A stretch of 46,637 nt of DNA. Source: Ectothiorhodospiraceae bacterium (GTDB lineage Bacteria > Pseudomonadota > Gammaproteobacteria > SZUA-152). The stretch covers positions 1 through 46,637 of the forward strand of contig NVUB02000097.1 in assembly GCA_002401775.2 (NCBI GenBank), in the 5' to 3' direction. A program made the translations under genes and the position numbers. Under the pieces are notes generated by a model. It did no database searches. It was not told where the DNA came from and worked only from the letters and a program-made list of their open reading frames with translations. This document shows, piece by piece, positions 39,405 to 46,637 of this stretch (position 1 is its first letter; every line of letters begins with the position of its first letter).

Positions 39405-40319
39405 TTAATCCTCAGGGTTTTCGCCATTGAATGATTCTTTAAGATCGCGGGCCAGCCAGTCGATCATGGTGCGAATTCGTGTCGCCATCAGGCGTGTGTG
39501 TGGAAATACCAGATTTAAGGGCAGAGATTCAAGCTCAAATTCACCCAACACAATATTCAGTTCACCGTTTTCGATGCTGGGCCTGACCTGGTAATCCAGA
39601 AAATACCCAAAACCCAGGCCGGCAACGCAGGCATCTACCAGGGGTTTCACTTGATTACAATTGAAATGGCCGGTTATTTCGACGCTCAGGCGTTTACCTT
39701 TCTCCTGAAAATGCCAGATAGAATTCGGTGAAACTCCTGAAAAACGTACACAAGGTTGCTGCGATAATTGTAAGGGGTGGTCTATAGCCGACGCTTGTTT
39801 TGACAATAGTTCAGGGCTGGCGCAGACCACCTGGCGTATTTTACCCACAGGTCTGGCTATTAATGAAGAGTCTTCGAGTTTCGCGATACGAATGGCCACA
39901 TCGATACCTTCATCCAGCAGGTTTACGACCCGGTCGAGCAGTAAAAGATTGACCTGAACATCAGGATACAAGGACAGGAATCGCGTAACGGACGGCGCCA
40001 CATACATGACGCCAAAACGTATTGGCGCCGTTAAAGTAATGGTGCCGCGCAACTCTGAGTGTTCCTTATTGAGTGCCATTTCAGACTCTTCAACGTCGGC
40101 GAGAATTTTACGGCAACGCTCCAGATAGATACGTCCCTCCTCGGTTAATGCAATTTTACGCGTGGTTCGGTTTAACAGGCGTGTTTGGAGTGTTTCTTCG
40201 AGGGTTGCCAGTATGCGAACGACGGATGGCAGGGATTTCCCCAACACGTTGGCTGCTGCAGTAAGGCTGCCCTCATCTGCGATTTTTACAAATATCGTCA
40301 TTGCCTGAAGTTTATCCAT
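39405..40319 (-). CDS. LysR-type transcriptional regulator
   Basis: A 304-residue regulator with the N-terminal winged helix-turn-helix (MTIFVKIADEGSLTAAANVLGKSLPSVVR, about residues 7-36), the RLLNRTTRKIALTEEG wing, and a C-terminal co-inducer domain beginning near residue 92 (LRGTITLTAPIRFGVMYVAP). This style fits the CrgA/YhjC group whose ligands are often aromatic or electrophilic compounds. It is divergent from the dsrE-like gene, and a 30-bp palindrome overlaps its start codon, suggesting autoregulation and control of that gene. Confidence 0.93.
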   Translation of the reverse strand: MDKLQAMTIFVKIADEGSLTAAANVLGKSLPSVVRILATLEETLQTRLLNRTTRKIALTEEGRIYLERCRKILADVEESEMALNKEHSELRGTITLTAPIRFGVMYVAPSVTRFLSLYPDVQVNLLLLDRVVNLLDEGIDVAIRIAKLEDSSLIARPVGKIRQVVCASPELLSKQASAIDHPLQLSQQPCVRFSGVSPNSIWHFQEKGKRLSVEITGHFNCNQVKPLVDACVAGLGFGYFLDYQVRPSIENGELNIVLGEFELESLPLNLVFPHTRLMATRIRTMIDWLARDLKESFNGENPED

Positions 40320-40345
40320 TATCCGGAGATTACTCCGAATAATGG
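40316..40345. promoter_or_regulatory. 30-bp palindrome over the LysR start codon
   Basis: CCATTATCCGGAG and CTCCGAATAATGG (13-base arms, one mismatch) flank a 4-base centre ATTA. The left end contains the LysR initiation codon (minus strand) and a GGA that would be its ribosome-binding site. ATTAT-n-ATAAT-like symmetry fits a LysR operator (T-N11-A type). As RNA it could fold and hide the ribosome-binding site. Confidence 0.6.
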
Positions 40346-40486
40346 ATTAGTTAAATGCTGTAAAGCATATTTATTGCGTATAACGAAATAACTAAGATGT
40401 TATGCATCATCCGATAAGAGGTGGTGCTTAACATTTCGAGCGTCGTTTTATTGATTACCTACCTATCTACCTACAAGGAATTGAGC

Positions 40487-40861
40487 ATGAAAGTAGCAAT
40501 TATTATTATGTCAGACCCGAAAACGGGCGGTGAAGAAGCCTTAGGCCGTTTATATAACGGGTTGGCAGTCGCTTACGAGTTTAAGCAAAAAGGGGATGAA
40601 TTTACAATATTGTTCCAAGGTGCAGGTACGCGTTGGGCCGGAGAAGTGACGCGCGAGTATCACCCCGCTCACGCACTCTTCAAGGAAGTGAAAGATCACG
40701 TTGCAGGAGTGTCAAGTGGTTGCGCAGAAGTGTTTGGTGCGACAGAAGCTGCCCAAAAAAATGGTCTTGAATTGGTCAGAGGAAACCCGCTGCCAGAGAG
40801 TAGAGGGTTACCGAGTTTGCATGGTTTGATGGCTGATGGTTATACCGTATTGAGTTTTTAA
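40487..40861 (+). CDS. DsrE/DsrF-like family protein
   Basis: A 124-residue small alpha/beta protein resembling the DsrE/YchN family, which includes sulfur-relay proteins and peroxiredoxin-like members of unknown role. It begins MKVAIIIMSDPKTGGEEALGR and has a single cysteine at residue 79 in GVSSGCAEVFGA, at about the position where sulfur carriers hold a reactive cysteine. AAGGA sits just upstream of the ATG at 40487. It is the first gene after the divergent LysR regulator and is followed after 71 bases by a split-barrel flavoprotein gene, with which it likely forms an operon. No other sulfur-relay genes are present. Confidence 0.8.
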   Translation: MKVAIIIMSDPKTGGEEALGRLYNGLAVAYEFKQKGDEFTILFQGAGTRWAGEVTREYHPAHALFKEVKDHVAGVSSGCAEVFGATEAAQKNGLELVRGNPLPESRGLPSLHGLMADGYTVLSF

Positions 40862-40932
40862 TTTCTCGGTGAAGTGGTGAATTTTTCATCGCTTCTCCAC
40901 GCTGATTGCCTGAGCATATCGAAGACCGAAGT

Positions 40933-41937
40933 ATGATGATGAACAAACTTTATCACCAAGGAGAATTAGCCGTACAACGCCGAGCCAAAGTGCTTGAGCA
41001 AGCGAAAAATACCGGCCAGATGGTGAGTAAAGCAATGCCAGTTGGTGCTTTGGCGTTTATTCAGCAACAACCAATGATCGTTATCGGCAGTATTAGCAGT
41101 GAGGGTGAGGTTTGGGCCTCGACATTGTTTGGGAAACCGGAACTTGGAAAGCCAGCGCATGGGAAGCCGGGTCTTGCGACTCCTGGTTTTTTATATGCCC
41201 CCGATGAGCACACACTGGTCATTGATATTTCTCAATCAAGTGAAGGGTTTCCTTTATGTACTAGCCATATTGACCCCCTGTGGGAAAACCTGAAAAAAGA
41301 TGCCGATGTGGGTTTATTAGTGATCGAACTGGGTACACGACGTCGGTTGCGGATCAACGGTACAATAAAAACAGTCGATGAAAAAAAGCTCATAATCGCG
41401 GTTGAACGGTGTTATGGAAACTGTCCTAAGTATATTCAGCGGAGACATTGGAGCATTGCAAAAGGTAATACACTGAGAATTTCAAGGCCTGATACACAAG
41501 GAACTACACTGGGTGTAGCGCAACGAAACCTGATTACACAAGCGGATACTTTTTTTGTGGCCAGTGCCATGCCCGGGCATGGCGTTGATGCTTCCCATCG
41601 CGGCGGCCTTCCAGGGTTTGTGCAGGTACTCAATGGGCGCACGCTGTATGTCCCAGACTATGCGGGCAACAATATGTTTAATACATTGGGGAATTTTGAG
41701 AGTTACCCCCATGCAGGTTTGGTTTTTATTGATTTTGCACAGGGCCGCGTACTCCAATTGATGGGCCGCCCAGAAATAATTTGGGGTGTCATTGATACTC
41801 AAGAAAAACATTTACACGATGATTCAGGGGGCGCCCATCGTTTCTGGAAATTTGAAATAACCCGCTGGCGGGAAAGCACGCCGAGTTTTCATCTTACGTG
41901 GGAACTAGCAGATTATTCCCCCTTTTTATTGAAATAG
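40933..41937 (+). CDS. pyridoxamine 5'-phosphate oxidase family flavoprotein
   Basis: A ~334-residue protein with two FMN-binding split-barrel halves (AFIQQQPMIVIGSISSEGEVWASTLFG, then DTFFVASAMPGHGVDASHRGG). The segment CYGNCPKYIQRR is typical of the COG3576-type family of PNPOx-like proteins, whose substrates are unknown. The second half has GFVQVLNGRTLYVPDYAGNNMFNTLGN, which matches the FMN site. Three successive ATGs (40933, 40936, 40939) make the exact start uncertain; a TTG upstream at 40906 lacks a site. It follows the dsrE-like gene and may be controlled by the same LysR regulator. It converges with the thioredoxin-like gene at 34 bases. Confidence 0.8.
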   Translation: MMMNKLYHQGELAVQRRAKVLEQAKNTGQMVSKAMPVGALAFIQQQPMIVIGSISSEGEVWASTLFGKPELGKPAHGKPGLATPGFLYAPDEHTLVIDISQSSEGFPLCTSHIDPLWENLKKDADVGLLVIELGTRRRLRINGTIKTVDEKKLIIAVERCYGNCPKYIQRRHWSIAKGNTLRISRPDTQGTTLGVAQRNLITQADTFFVASAMPGHGVDASHRGGLPGFVQVLNGRTLYVPDYAGNNMFNTLGNFESYPHAGLVFIDFAQGRVLQLMGRPEIIWGVIDTQEKHLHDDSGGAHRFWKFEITRWRESTPSFHLTWELADYSPFLLK

Positions 41938-41971
41938 TCTTAACGAAGTACATCAATGTTTTAATGATGAA

Positions 41972-42940
41972 TTACCCCTGTAATCCCTCACGTTGCAGTT
42001 TTTGATTTAATTCATTTACCGTTCCAAACTCCTGTACTTTAAGAATAACTTTTCCGTCTTTAACGAATAATAACGTGGGCAATTTTTTGACGTTAAAGCG
42101 ATGAAAAAGACCATTACTCTCATCTACCGTAAGTGGATGGGTAATGCTGTATTTCTTTTTGTAGTCGATGAGGTCTTTATCTGCAGTCCACAATCGAGAG
42201 ATGACACCCTGCCAGTTAATGTTGGGAAATTGTTTGTAAATTTTATTGATGTTTTGCTGCCCTGTAGCGCAGTTTTTGGAAACCAGTGGTCGGCTATCTT
42301 TTAAGTACCAGTCACACCAAGTCGCGGTAAAAAATAACGCGTGAATCTTTCCATTCTCTAAATCGAGTGAGAGATCAATTGCAGATTCAGCGATAGCTTG
42401 TGACTCAATAAGGTCGATGGGTTTTTGTCTAGCCACGAGCGCAATTTTGGTGTCCAATTGCTCGTTGGCAGCATTGCCAACATGGACCAGATTCATCTGC
42501 TGATCAAACAGTAGATGGTAGGGTGTGCCGAGTAAATGAAAAGCCTGAGCTAGATCACCACTTGTATCCATCGCCATGGGCATGGTGAGCCCAAACTCAT
42601 GTTGCGTAGCGACAACATCGTTGAGCTGATCATTAATCCCTAAGTTTATGGCAATGACTTCAATGGAGTCGCCATATTGCGCCTGAATGTGGGCCAAGTG
42701 TGGCATCTCTTTACGGCAGGGCTGACACCATGTCGCCCAAAATTTTAGATAGACCGGTTTTTTGCTTTTATATTGCGCAAGGGTCACGGTTTCACCGCTG
42801 GTGAGGTGGATCGGTGTTTCCAGGAGCCGTTGGGGCAAATCGGTTGCCACCACTGGTGATGTCAGGGCGATGAGCGTGAGTGCAACAAGTGCAGCCAAAG
42901 GTTGTGAAAATGTCGTCAAATGCAGGGTTATATTTTTCAT
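41972..42940 (-). CDS. secreted protein with two thioredoxin-like domains
   Basis: A 322-residue exported protein. A hydrophobic segment (LAALVALTLIALTSPVVA, about residues 15-33) acts as signal peptide or anchor. Domain 1 is a TlpA/ResA-type thioredoxin with an intact CXXC (WCQPC, Cys72 and Cys75) in FWATWCQPCRKEMPHL and a cis-proline in GTPYHLLF. Domain 2 starts near residue 200 with FFTATWCDWYLKD; the second cysteine of the CXXC is missing, but Cys224 follows 15 residues later in SKNC, and KLPTLLFVKDG supplies a cis-proline. This suggests a periplasmic oxidoreductase with one non-standard domain. Start ATG 42940 fits the signal peptide. Divergent from a LysR gene. Confidence 0.85.
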   Translation of the reverse strand: MKNITLHLTTFSQPLAALVALTLIALTSPVVATDLPQRLLETPIHLTSGETVTLAQYKSKKPVYLKFWATWCQPCRKEMPHLAHIQAQYGDSIEVIAINLGINDQLNDVVATQHEFGLTMPMAMDTSGDLAQAFHLLGTPYHLLFDQQMNLVHVGNAANEQLDTKIALVARQKPIDLIESQAIAESAIDLSLDLENGKIHALFFTATWCDWYLKDSRPLVSKNCATGQQNINKIYKQFPNINWQGVISRLWTADKDLIDYKKKYSITHPLTVDESNGLFHRFNVKKLPTLLFVKDGKVILKVQEFGTVNELNQKLQREGLQG

Positions 42941-43062
42941 GCTGTCTGAAGGCCGTTGAGGGTTTGTGGGGAAGACCAGTGTAATGCGTATCCATTGCAG
43001 GCAAAATGGTATCATTAATATTACTGTCATGAATAATATTCACTATTCGTGTCTGGAGATGT

Positions 43063-44028
43063 GTGCCGACTATGGATAAATATCGTGCGTTAGAACTCTT
43101 TATTGCCACCGTCGATAGGGGAAGTTTTGCGGCTGCTGCGAGACAGTTTGCGACAGATCCTTCTACCGTGAGTAAAGCGATCAAGCGCCTTGAATCTCAG
43201 CTGGGTCTCAGGCTTTTTCAGCGGTCAACCCGTGAGCTCAGACTTACTCCCGTGGGGAGCCAGTATGCTGATACTGTGCGGTGCCTAATCAGCCAATTGA
43301 GTGATTGTGAAGATGAGCTCAAAATTGATAATGAGTCACCCGGTGGATTGTTGCGTGTTAATTTACCGGTGTCCTATGGGCGGTTGTATATGTTACCGAT
43401 CATTTGTGAGTTTCAGCAGCAATACTCAAATATACAGCTGGATATTTCATTTGATGATGCGCATGTCGATATGATTAGCCAATCTATTGATGTGTCTGTT
43501 CGTAGTGGTCGCTTAAACGATAGTCGTTTGGTCGCTCAAAGACTGAGCCCCATCGACTTTGTTATCTGTGCCGCTCCCGAGTATGTGAAAAAAATCACAC
43601 TCCCTCTGACAGAAAATGATTTTCCCCTGCATCGCTGGATTCGATTCCGGTTTAAACAAACGGGAAAATTATTGCCCATATTCTCGTCAGCTCTTTTATA
43701 CAATGGAGAAGCCGCAAGCGGAGACAAAGGCAGTCAGGATGTCATCGTAGATGATGGTGAGGCTATGGCCCAATGTTGTGCAGCAGGTTTAGGGCTTACC
43801 CAGCTCCCACATTTTATAGCGCGCTCATGGGTGGAAAGTGGAAAGCTGGTTACCGTGTCCAAAGCGTATCGGTCCGAGGATCAGGATGTCTTTATTATTT
43901 ATCCGCAGAGAGAGTTTTTACCAGTACGAACCCGGCGCTTTGTTGATTATATAAAAGATCGCTTAACCAGAATGGGTGAAACACCTTCGCAAACCTGGGC
44001 AAATAAAATATTCAGCAGTGGAAATTAA
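43063..44028 (+). CDS. LysR-type transcriptional regulator
   Basis: A 321-residue regulator (318 from the ATG at 43072). The winged helix-turn-helix is MDKYRALELFIATVDRGSFAAAARQF with STVSKAIKRLESQLGLRLFQRSTRELRLTP. The co-inducer domain follows from about residue 94 (LLRVNLPVSYGRLYMLPIICEF), ending in a domain with FIIYPQREFLPVRTRRFVDYI. The GTG at 43063 has GGAG four bases upstream and the ATG at 43072 has it 13 bases upstream; neither spacing is ideal. It is divergent from the thioredoxin-like gene across 122 bases with an AT-rich semi-palindrome near 43010-43043, and may regulate that gene. A terminator follows its 3' end. Confidence 0.9.
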   Translation: MPTMDKYRALELFIATVDRGSFAAAARQFATDPSTVSKAIKRLESQLGLRLFQRSTRELRLTPVGSQYADTVRCLISQLSDCEDELKIDNESPGGLLRVNLPVSYGRLYMLPIICEFQQQYSNIQLDISFDDAHVDMISQSIDVSVRSGRLNDSRLVAQRLSPIDFVICAAPEYVKKITLPLTENDFPLHRWIRFRFKQTGKLLPIFSSALLYNGEAASGDKGSQDVIVDDGEAMAQCCAAGLGLTQLPHFIARSWVESGKLVTVSKAYRSEDQDVFIIYPQREFLPVRTRRFVDYIKDRLTRMGETPSQTWANKIFSSGN

Positions 44029-44106
44029 TAACATTGGTGGATTAATTTTATATTTTCCCCTGGGCGATACTGTTGATTGTGTTGCGTATTAAATGTTAAT
44101 CGGGAA

Positions 44107-44137
44107 ATAAAAAAACCCCCGGCTAGGCCGGGGGTTT
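44107..44137 (-). terminator. rho-independent terminator between LysR and multicopper oxidase genes
   Basis: AAACCCCCGGC (44113-44123) pairs perfectly with GCCGGGGGTTT (44127-44137) around the loop TAG. On the minus strand it is followed by a run of seven T, so it best serves the multicopper oxidase; the other side could stop the LysR transcript weakly. Confidence 0.92.
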
Positions 44138-44169
44138 AGGTTTAACGCCTGTGAGTCGTTTTTCGGCGT

Positions 44170-45924
44170 TTATTCAAAGACTTCTACGAAGGACATCATG
44201 CCTGTATCTGCATGTTCGAGGATATGGCAATGGAACTGCCAACCACCGGCGCGTCCACGTTGACCCATTTCAAGATCCGCATTTTCAATGACACTTGTGC
44301 CACCATTAGCGGCGATGTCTGCAGCAGTAAGACCCTCAGCAGGAGAGAAGTTGATAGCGATTTTGGTAATCGTTACCGAACCACGTGGACCATTACGAGC
44401 TGGCAAGTTCACCATATCGACATTTTCCAACGGTGGAGCAGGAACCACTTTCAGCACATTACCAGCAGGATCTTTATAGATGGTTTCCATGACCTGGAAG
44501 AAGAAGCCATGAAGATGGAAAGGATGATCCCCACCCGTCATGTTGACCAGATTCCAGACCTGAGTTTCGCCAACTTGCGCATCAGGAGCATCGTGGGTAG
44601 TGACATCTCTGAATGTCTTTCCGTTGATGAGGAACTTAATCGAACCATCAGCCTTTGGCATGCTGTGTCCAAACTTAAGCGTGGTTTCCGCAGCACCTGC
44701 AACATCGATAGGTTCGATGGTACGCAGTTTATGAGGAAGCTTAAGTTTCTTGGCATGTTTGTGGCCTTTCTTAAAGACAATGCGCATGAGTGGGATGTCA
44801 GGATAATTACCATCCAGCTCATCATGACCCATCATTACCATGCCATTATCCATGATGTTGATAGAATGACGACCACGCTTGGTGTCTTTCCAGTACACGA
44901 TTAACTCAGAACCAGGTTTACCTTTAGGAACGAACATAACGTCTGCACGTTGGCCAGGTACCAGGAACACATCGTCCATGTCTTTGATAGGCGTTTCCAG
45001 AAGACCGCCATCACCACCGATACGGGTCAGTTTGTGGCCCGGAACAGAAACCCGCATGAAGCGAGTATTGGCAATGTTAACCATGCGCCAGCGGATAGGC
45101 TCACCCGATTTGACATGCATTGTTGGCATTTCACGACCGTTAACCAGAAGGGTGTTACCGGTACGACCGTTGATCTTCTTCAGTAACACTTCTTCTTGTG
45201 TACCGACGAAGGCCTCTTCGATCTGACCATCGGCATCCAGCAGAACATCATCAAGTATCAGGATTTTCTGTTTGACTTTACGGATGCGTTTGTCGAGATC
45301 ATGTTTTTTCTCACTCACGAGTAATGCGCCCGCCAGGCCTTTTTCGACCTGTTCGTTTGAACGCACATGAGGGTGATACCAAAACAACGAGGCCTCTTTC
45401 AACTCGTACTTATAGGTAAATGATTCACCAGGTTGAAGAGGGTTTTGCGCAACAGATGAACCATCCATATCCGCTGGCAGGCGCAAACCATGCCAATGAA
45501 TAGTAGTCGGTTCAGTCAGATTGTTGGTGAAGTGAATAATCAGAGTGTCCCCTACCGTACCGCGAATCAGCGGGCCTGGCACAGAACCATTGTATGTGTA
45601 GACCTTGGAAGGAACTCCGGGAATCAATTCTACATAATCTTCACGGGCTTCAAGGTTGATTTCTACAATACGTGGGTCAGGATTGATGTCTTCCAGCAGT
45701 TGCAATCCAAAGGCTTCTGCCTTGGTGCGCTTGCTAAAATGTTTATCGTGTTTATCGTGTTTATCGTGTTTACGGTTATGGCGTTTATTTTCATGTTTGC
45801 CGTGATGTTTGTTGTGACTATGCTTGTGACTTTTTTCATGACCTTCATCATGCGATTTACTGGCATTAGCAAAGGGTAGCGCCAGTGCGAAGCAGAGTGC
45901 TGTTGCGATTGTTAGCGTTTTCAT
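44170..45924 (-). CDS. multicopper oxidase with histidine-rich N-terminal domain
   Basis: A 584-residue exported multicopper oxidase (laccase/CueO/CopA type) that oxidises substrates and reduces O2 to water at a trinuclear copper centre. The signal peptide (about residues 1-23) is followed by a metal-binding-like tract, residues 25-62, with 13 histidines among Lys/Asp/Asn (KHDKHDKHDKH encoded by a 9-bp tandem repeat). The copper ligands are present: HWHG (143-146), HPH (184-186), HPFHLHG, and HCHILEH with a distal Met as the type 1 axial ligand. A Met-rich CueO insert is not seen. AAGGAG is upstream of the chosen ATG (45924). Likely role: periplasmic copper or iron/manganese oxidation; no copper regulator or copBCD genes are adjacent. 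Terminated by the strong hairpin at 44107-44137. Confidence 0.93.
   Translation of the reverse strand: MKTLTIATALCFALALPFANASKSHDEGHEKSHKHSHNKHHGKHENKRHNRKHDKHDKHDKHFSKRTKAEAFGLQLLEDINPDPRIVEINLEAREDYVELIPGVPSKVYTYNGSVPGPLIRGTVGDTLIIHFTNNLTEPTTIHWHGLRLPADMDGSSVAQNPLQPGESFTYKYELKEASLFWYHPHVRSNEQVEKGLAGALLVSEKKHDLDKRIRKVKQKILILDDVLLDADGQIEEAFVGTQEEVLLKKINGRTGNTLLVNGREMPTMHVKSGEPIRWRMVNIANTRFMRVSVPGHKLTRIGGDGGLLETPIKDMDDVFLVPGQRADVMFVPKGKPGSELIVYWKDTKRGRHSINIMDNGMVMMGHDELDGNYPDIPLMRIVFKKGHKHAKKLKLPHKLRTIEPIDVAGAAETTLKFGHSMPKADGSIKFLINGKTFRDVTTHDAPDAQVGETQVWNLVNMTGGDHPFHLHGFFFQVMETIYKDPAGNVLKVVPAPPLENVDMVNLPARNGPRGSVTITKIAINFSPAEGLTAADIAANGGTSVIENADLEMGQRGRAGGWQFHCHILEHADTGMMSFVEVFE
45742..45768 (-). 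repeat. in-frame 9-bp tandem repeat in the multicopper oxidase gene
   Basis: TTTATCGTG (plus-strand reading) occurs three times in a row and encodes His-Asp-Lys repeats in the histidine-rich tract. The copy number could vary by slippage without breaking the frame. Confidence 0.85.
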
Positions 45925-46529
45925 ACCGCGGTGTCTCCTTGTGTTTGGTCCCAAATAACCCCCACTGACAATTCACAATGAATCCCAGCAGAACTGCATG
46001 CCTCCCTGGCGATAAATCTCTCGTTAACGGGCAGGAGATTGAATGGGTAATATCTCTTACCGAGCTAACGATATATGGAATATCACAGACTTGTTTTGAT
46101 GGTCAAATTATTGGCGATAAAACTGATGGTTTAGAATTGTTTTTGTGAGCAGCGTCACTGTTTGATAAGAAAAAAGAATGAATTTGTGATGGAATCGAGA
46201 ATTGTTGTGTGGTGGAATCGAGGTTTATGAGGGGAGTCGTTGGTGTTTAATCTGGACAAAGAGTGTCAACTAGGTCACAGATTTAGGATGATTATCTCAA
46301 GTAAATATAAGGTCTACGGTGTTAGTGATAACAAACCAGTGAGAATGGGTGATGGTGGCTTGGATGGCGGCTTGGATAGGAGTACCACAGACAAGCGAGC
46401 GTGGCCGGGTATAATCGCCAGTGTTTGTCGAATAGGATTTAGAAGCAGGAACGTCGACGCAAATTGAAACTGTCAGTCTAGTTTTTGGAAGAGTTGTCTA
46501 TCAATGGCTGGTGGGTAAATCGCGAGCAT
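45925..46529. other. 605-bp stretch without a recognised gene
   Basis: The part next to the multicopper oxidase holds its upstream region; no clear metal-responsive operator was recognised. Further on there are short duplications, for example GGTGGCTTGGAT/GGCGGCTTGGAT at 46354-46377 and two copies of TGGAATCGAG near 46193-46220. An open frame at 46240-46467 looks spurious. Confidence 0.55.
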
Positions 46530-46562
46530 ATAAAAAGCCCACCATAAAGGTGGGCTTTTTAT
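46530..46562. terminator. bidirectional hairpin terminator
   Basis: ATAAAAAGCCCACC (46530-46543) and GGTGGGCTTTTTAT (46549-46562) form a 14-bp stem around ATAAA, with T-rich ends on both strands. It lies just downstream of the minus-strand gene that enters at the right edge. Confidence 0.92.
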
Positions 46563-46588
46563 ATCAATAAACAGATACGAATCTGAGG

Positions 46589-46637
46589 CTATTCTGCGAC
46601 TTGTTTCTTTTTACTTTTCTTTTTACTTTTCTTTTTA
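46589..46637 (-). CDS. 3' end of an unidentified gene with a lysine-rich C-terminus
   Basis: Reading the minus strand from the window edge gives KKSKKKSKKKQVAE followed by TAG at 46589-46591. The Lys/Ser repeats are coded by a 12-bp tandem unit. The terminator at 46530-46562 sits 27 bases past the stop, which supports a true gene end. Basic tails like this occur on RNA- or DNA-binding proteins such as RNase R, helicases and histone-like proteins. The identity cannot be told from this fragment. Confidence 0.6.
   Translation of the reverse strand, partial: KKKSKKKSKKKQVAE

Noticed and set aside
44212-44904. A 230-codon plus-strand frame opposite the multicopper oxidase gene.
   Set aside because: It is antisense to well-conserved copper-binding coding sequence and has no protein-like pattern of its own.
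46240-46467. 75-codon open frame downstream of the multicopper oxidase.
   Set aside because: Contains tandem-repeat-derived residues and no recognisable motif; likely spurious.

Overview
The window is a gene-dense piece of a gammaproteobacterial chromosome that contains the replication-origin neighbourhood. The evidence is the dnaA-dnaN-recF-gyrB block facing away from rpmH-rnpA-yidD-yidC-mnmE, consensus DnaA boxes, two ParB-type parS sites, and gammaproteobacterial operons (hemC-hemD-hemX-hemY, lptD-surA-pdxA-rsmA). Protein style suggests a marine or Cellvibrionales/Pseudomonadales-like lineage, but I cannot name a genus from sequence alone. No tRNA, rRNA, CRISPR array, prophage or transposase gene was seen.

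Layout. 1-8.4 kb: a 3' fragment resembling protocatechuate dioxygenase, gmk and yicC on the minus strand, a Ser/Thr kinase plus PP2C phosphatase pair, radC, coaBC, a 700-bp non-coding island with palindromic repeats, a YeeZ-like epimerase and a 2Fe-2S flavin reductase. 8.7-13.3 kb: the heme operon hemC-hemD-hemX-hemY (minus). 13.7-14.7 kb: fbp with a strong terminator. 14.9-21.9 kb: dnaA-dnaN-recF-gyrB (minus), with a candidate oriC between dnaA and dnaN and two parS sites inside recF. 22.2-26.8 kb: rpmH, an unusually long spacer, rnpA-yidD-yidC-mnmE. 26.9-33.4 kb: lptD-surA-pdxA-rsmA and an ElyC/YdcF-type protein. 33.5-46.6 kb: a more accessory-looking stretch with a double-cupin protein, a hybrid-domain sensor kinase without a response regulator, ppnN, an MTHFR-like protein, two LysR regulators, a DsrE-like protein, a split-barrel flavoprotein, a two-domain periplasmic thioredoxin-like protein, a histidine-rich multicopper oxidase, and the lysine-rich 3' end of a further gene.

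How it fits together. The core part couples replication start (dnaA, dnaN, gyrB), chromosome segregation (parS), membrane and outer-membrane protein biogenesis (yidC, lptD, surA), tRNA and rRNA modification (mnmE, rsmA) and cofactor synthesis (heme, CoA, PLP). The accessory part has a redox and metal-handling flavour, with regulators divergent from the genes they probably control. Intergenic DNA carries REPIN-like and MITE-like palindromes and many short (9-16 bp) tandem duplications. The most noteworthy signals are the parS sites embedded in recF, the MITE-like element, the REPIN-like pair, the disrupted rpmH-rnpA spacing, and the palindrome over a LysR start codon. I found no clear evidence of an entirely new multi-gene system; the kinase/phosphatase pair and the LysR-DsrE-flavoprotein module are the best candidates for uncharacterised function.
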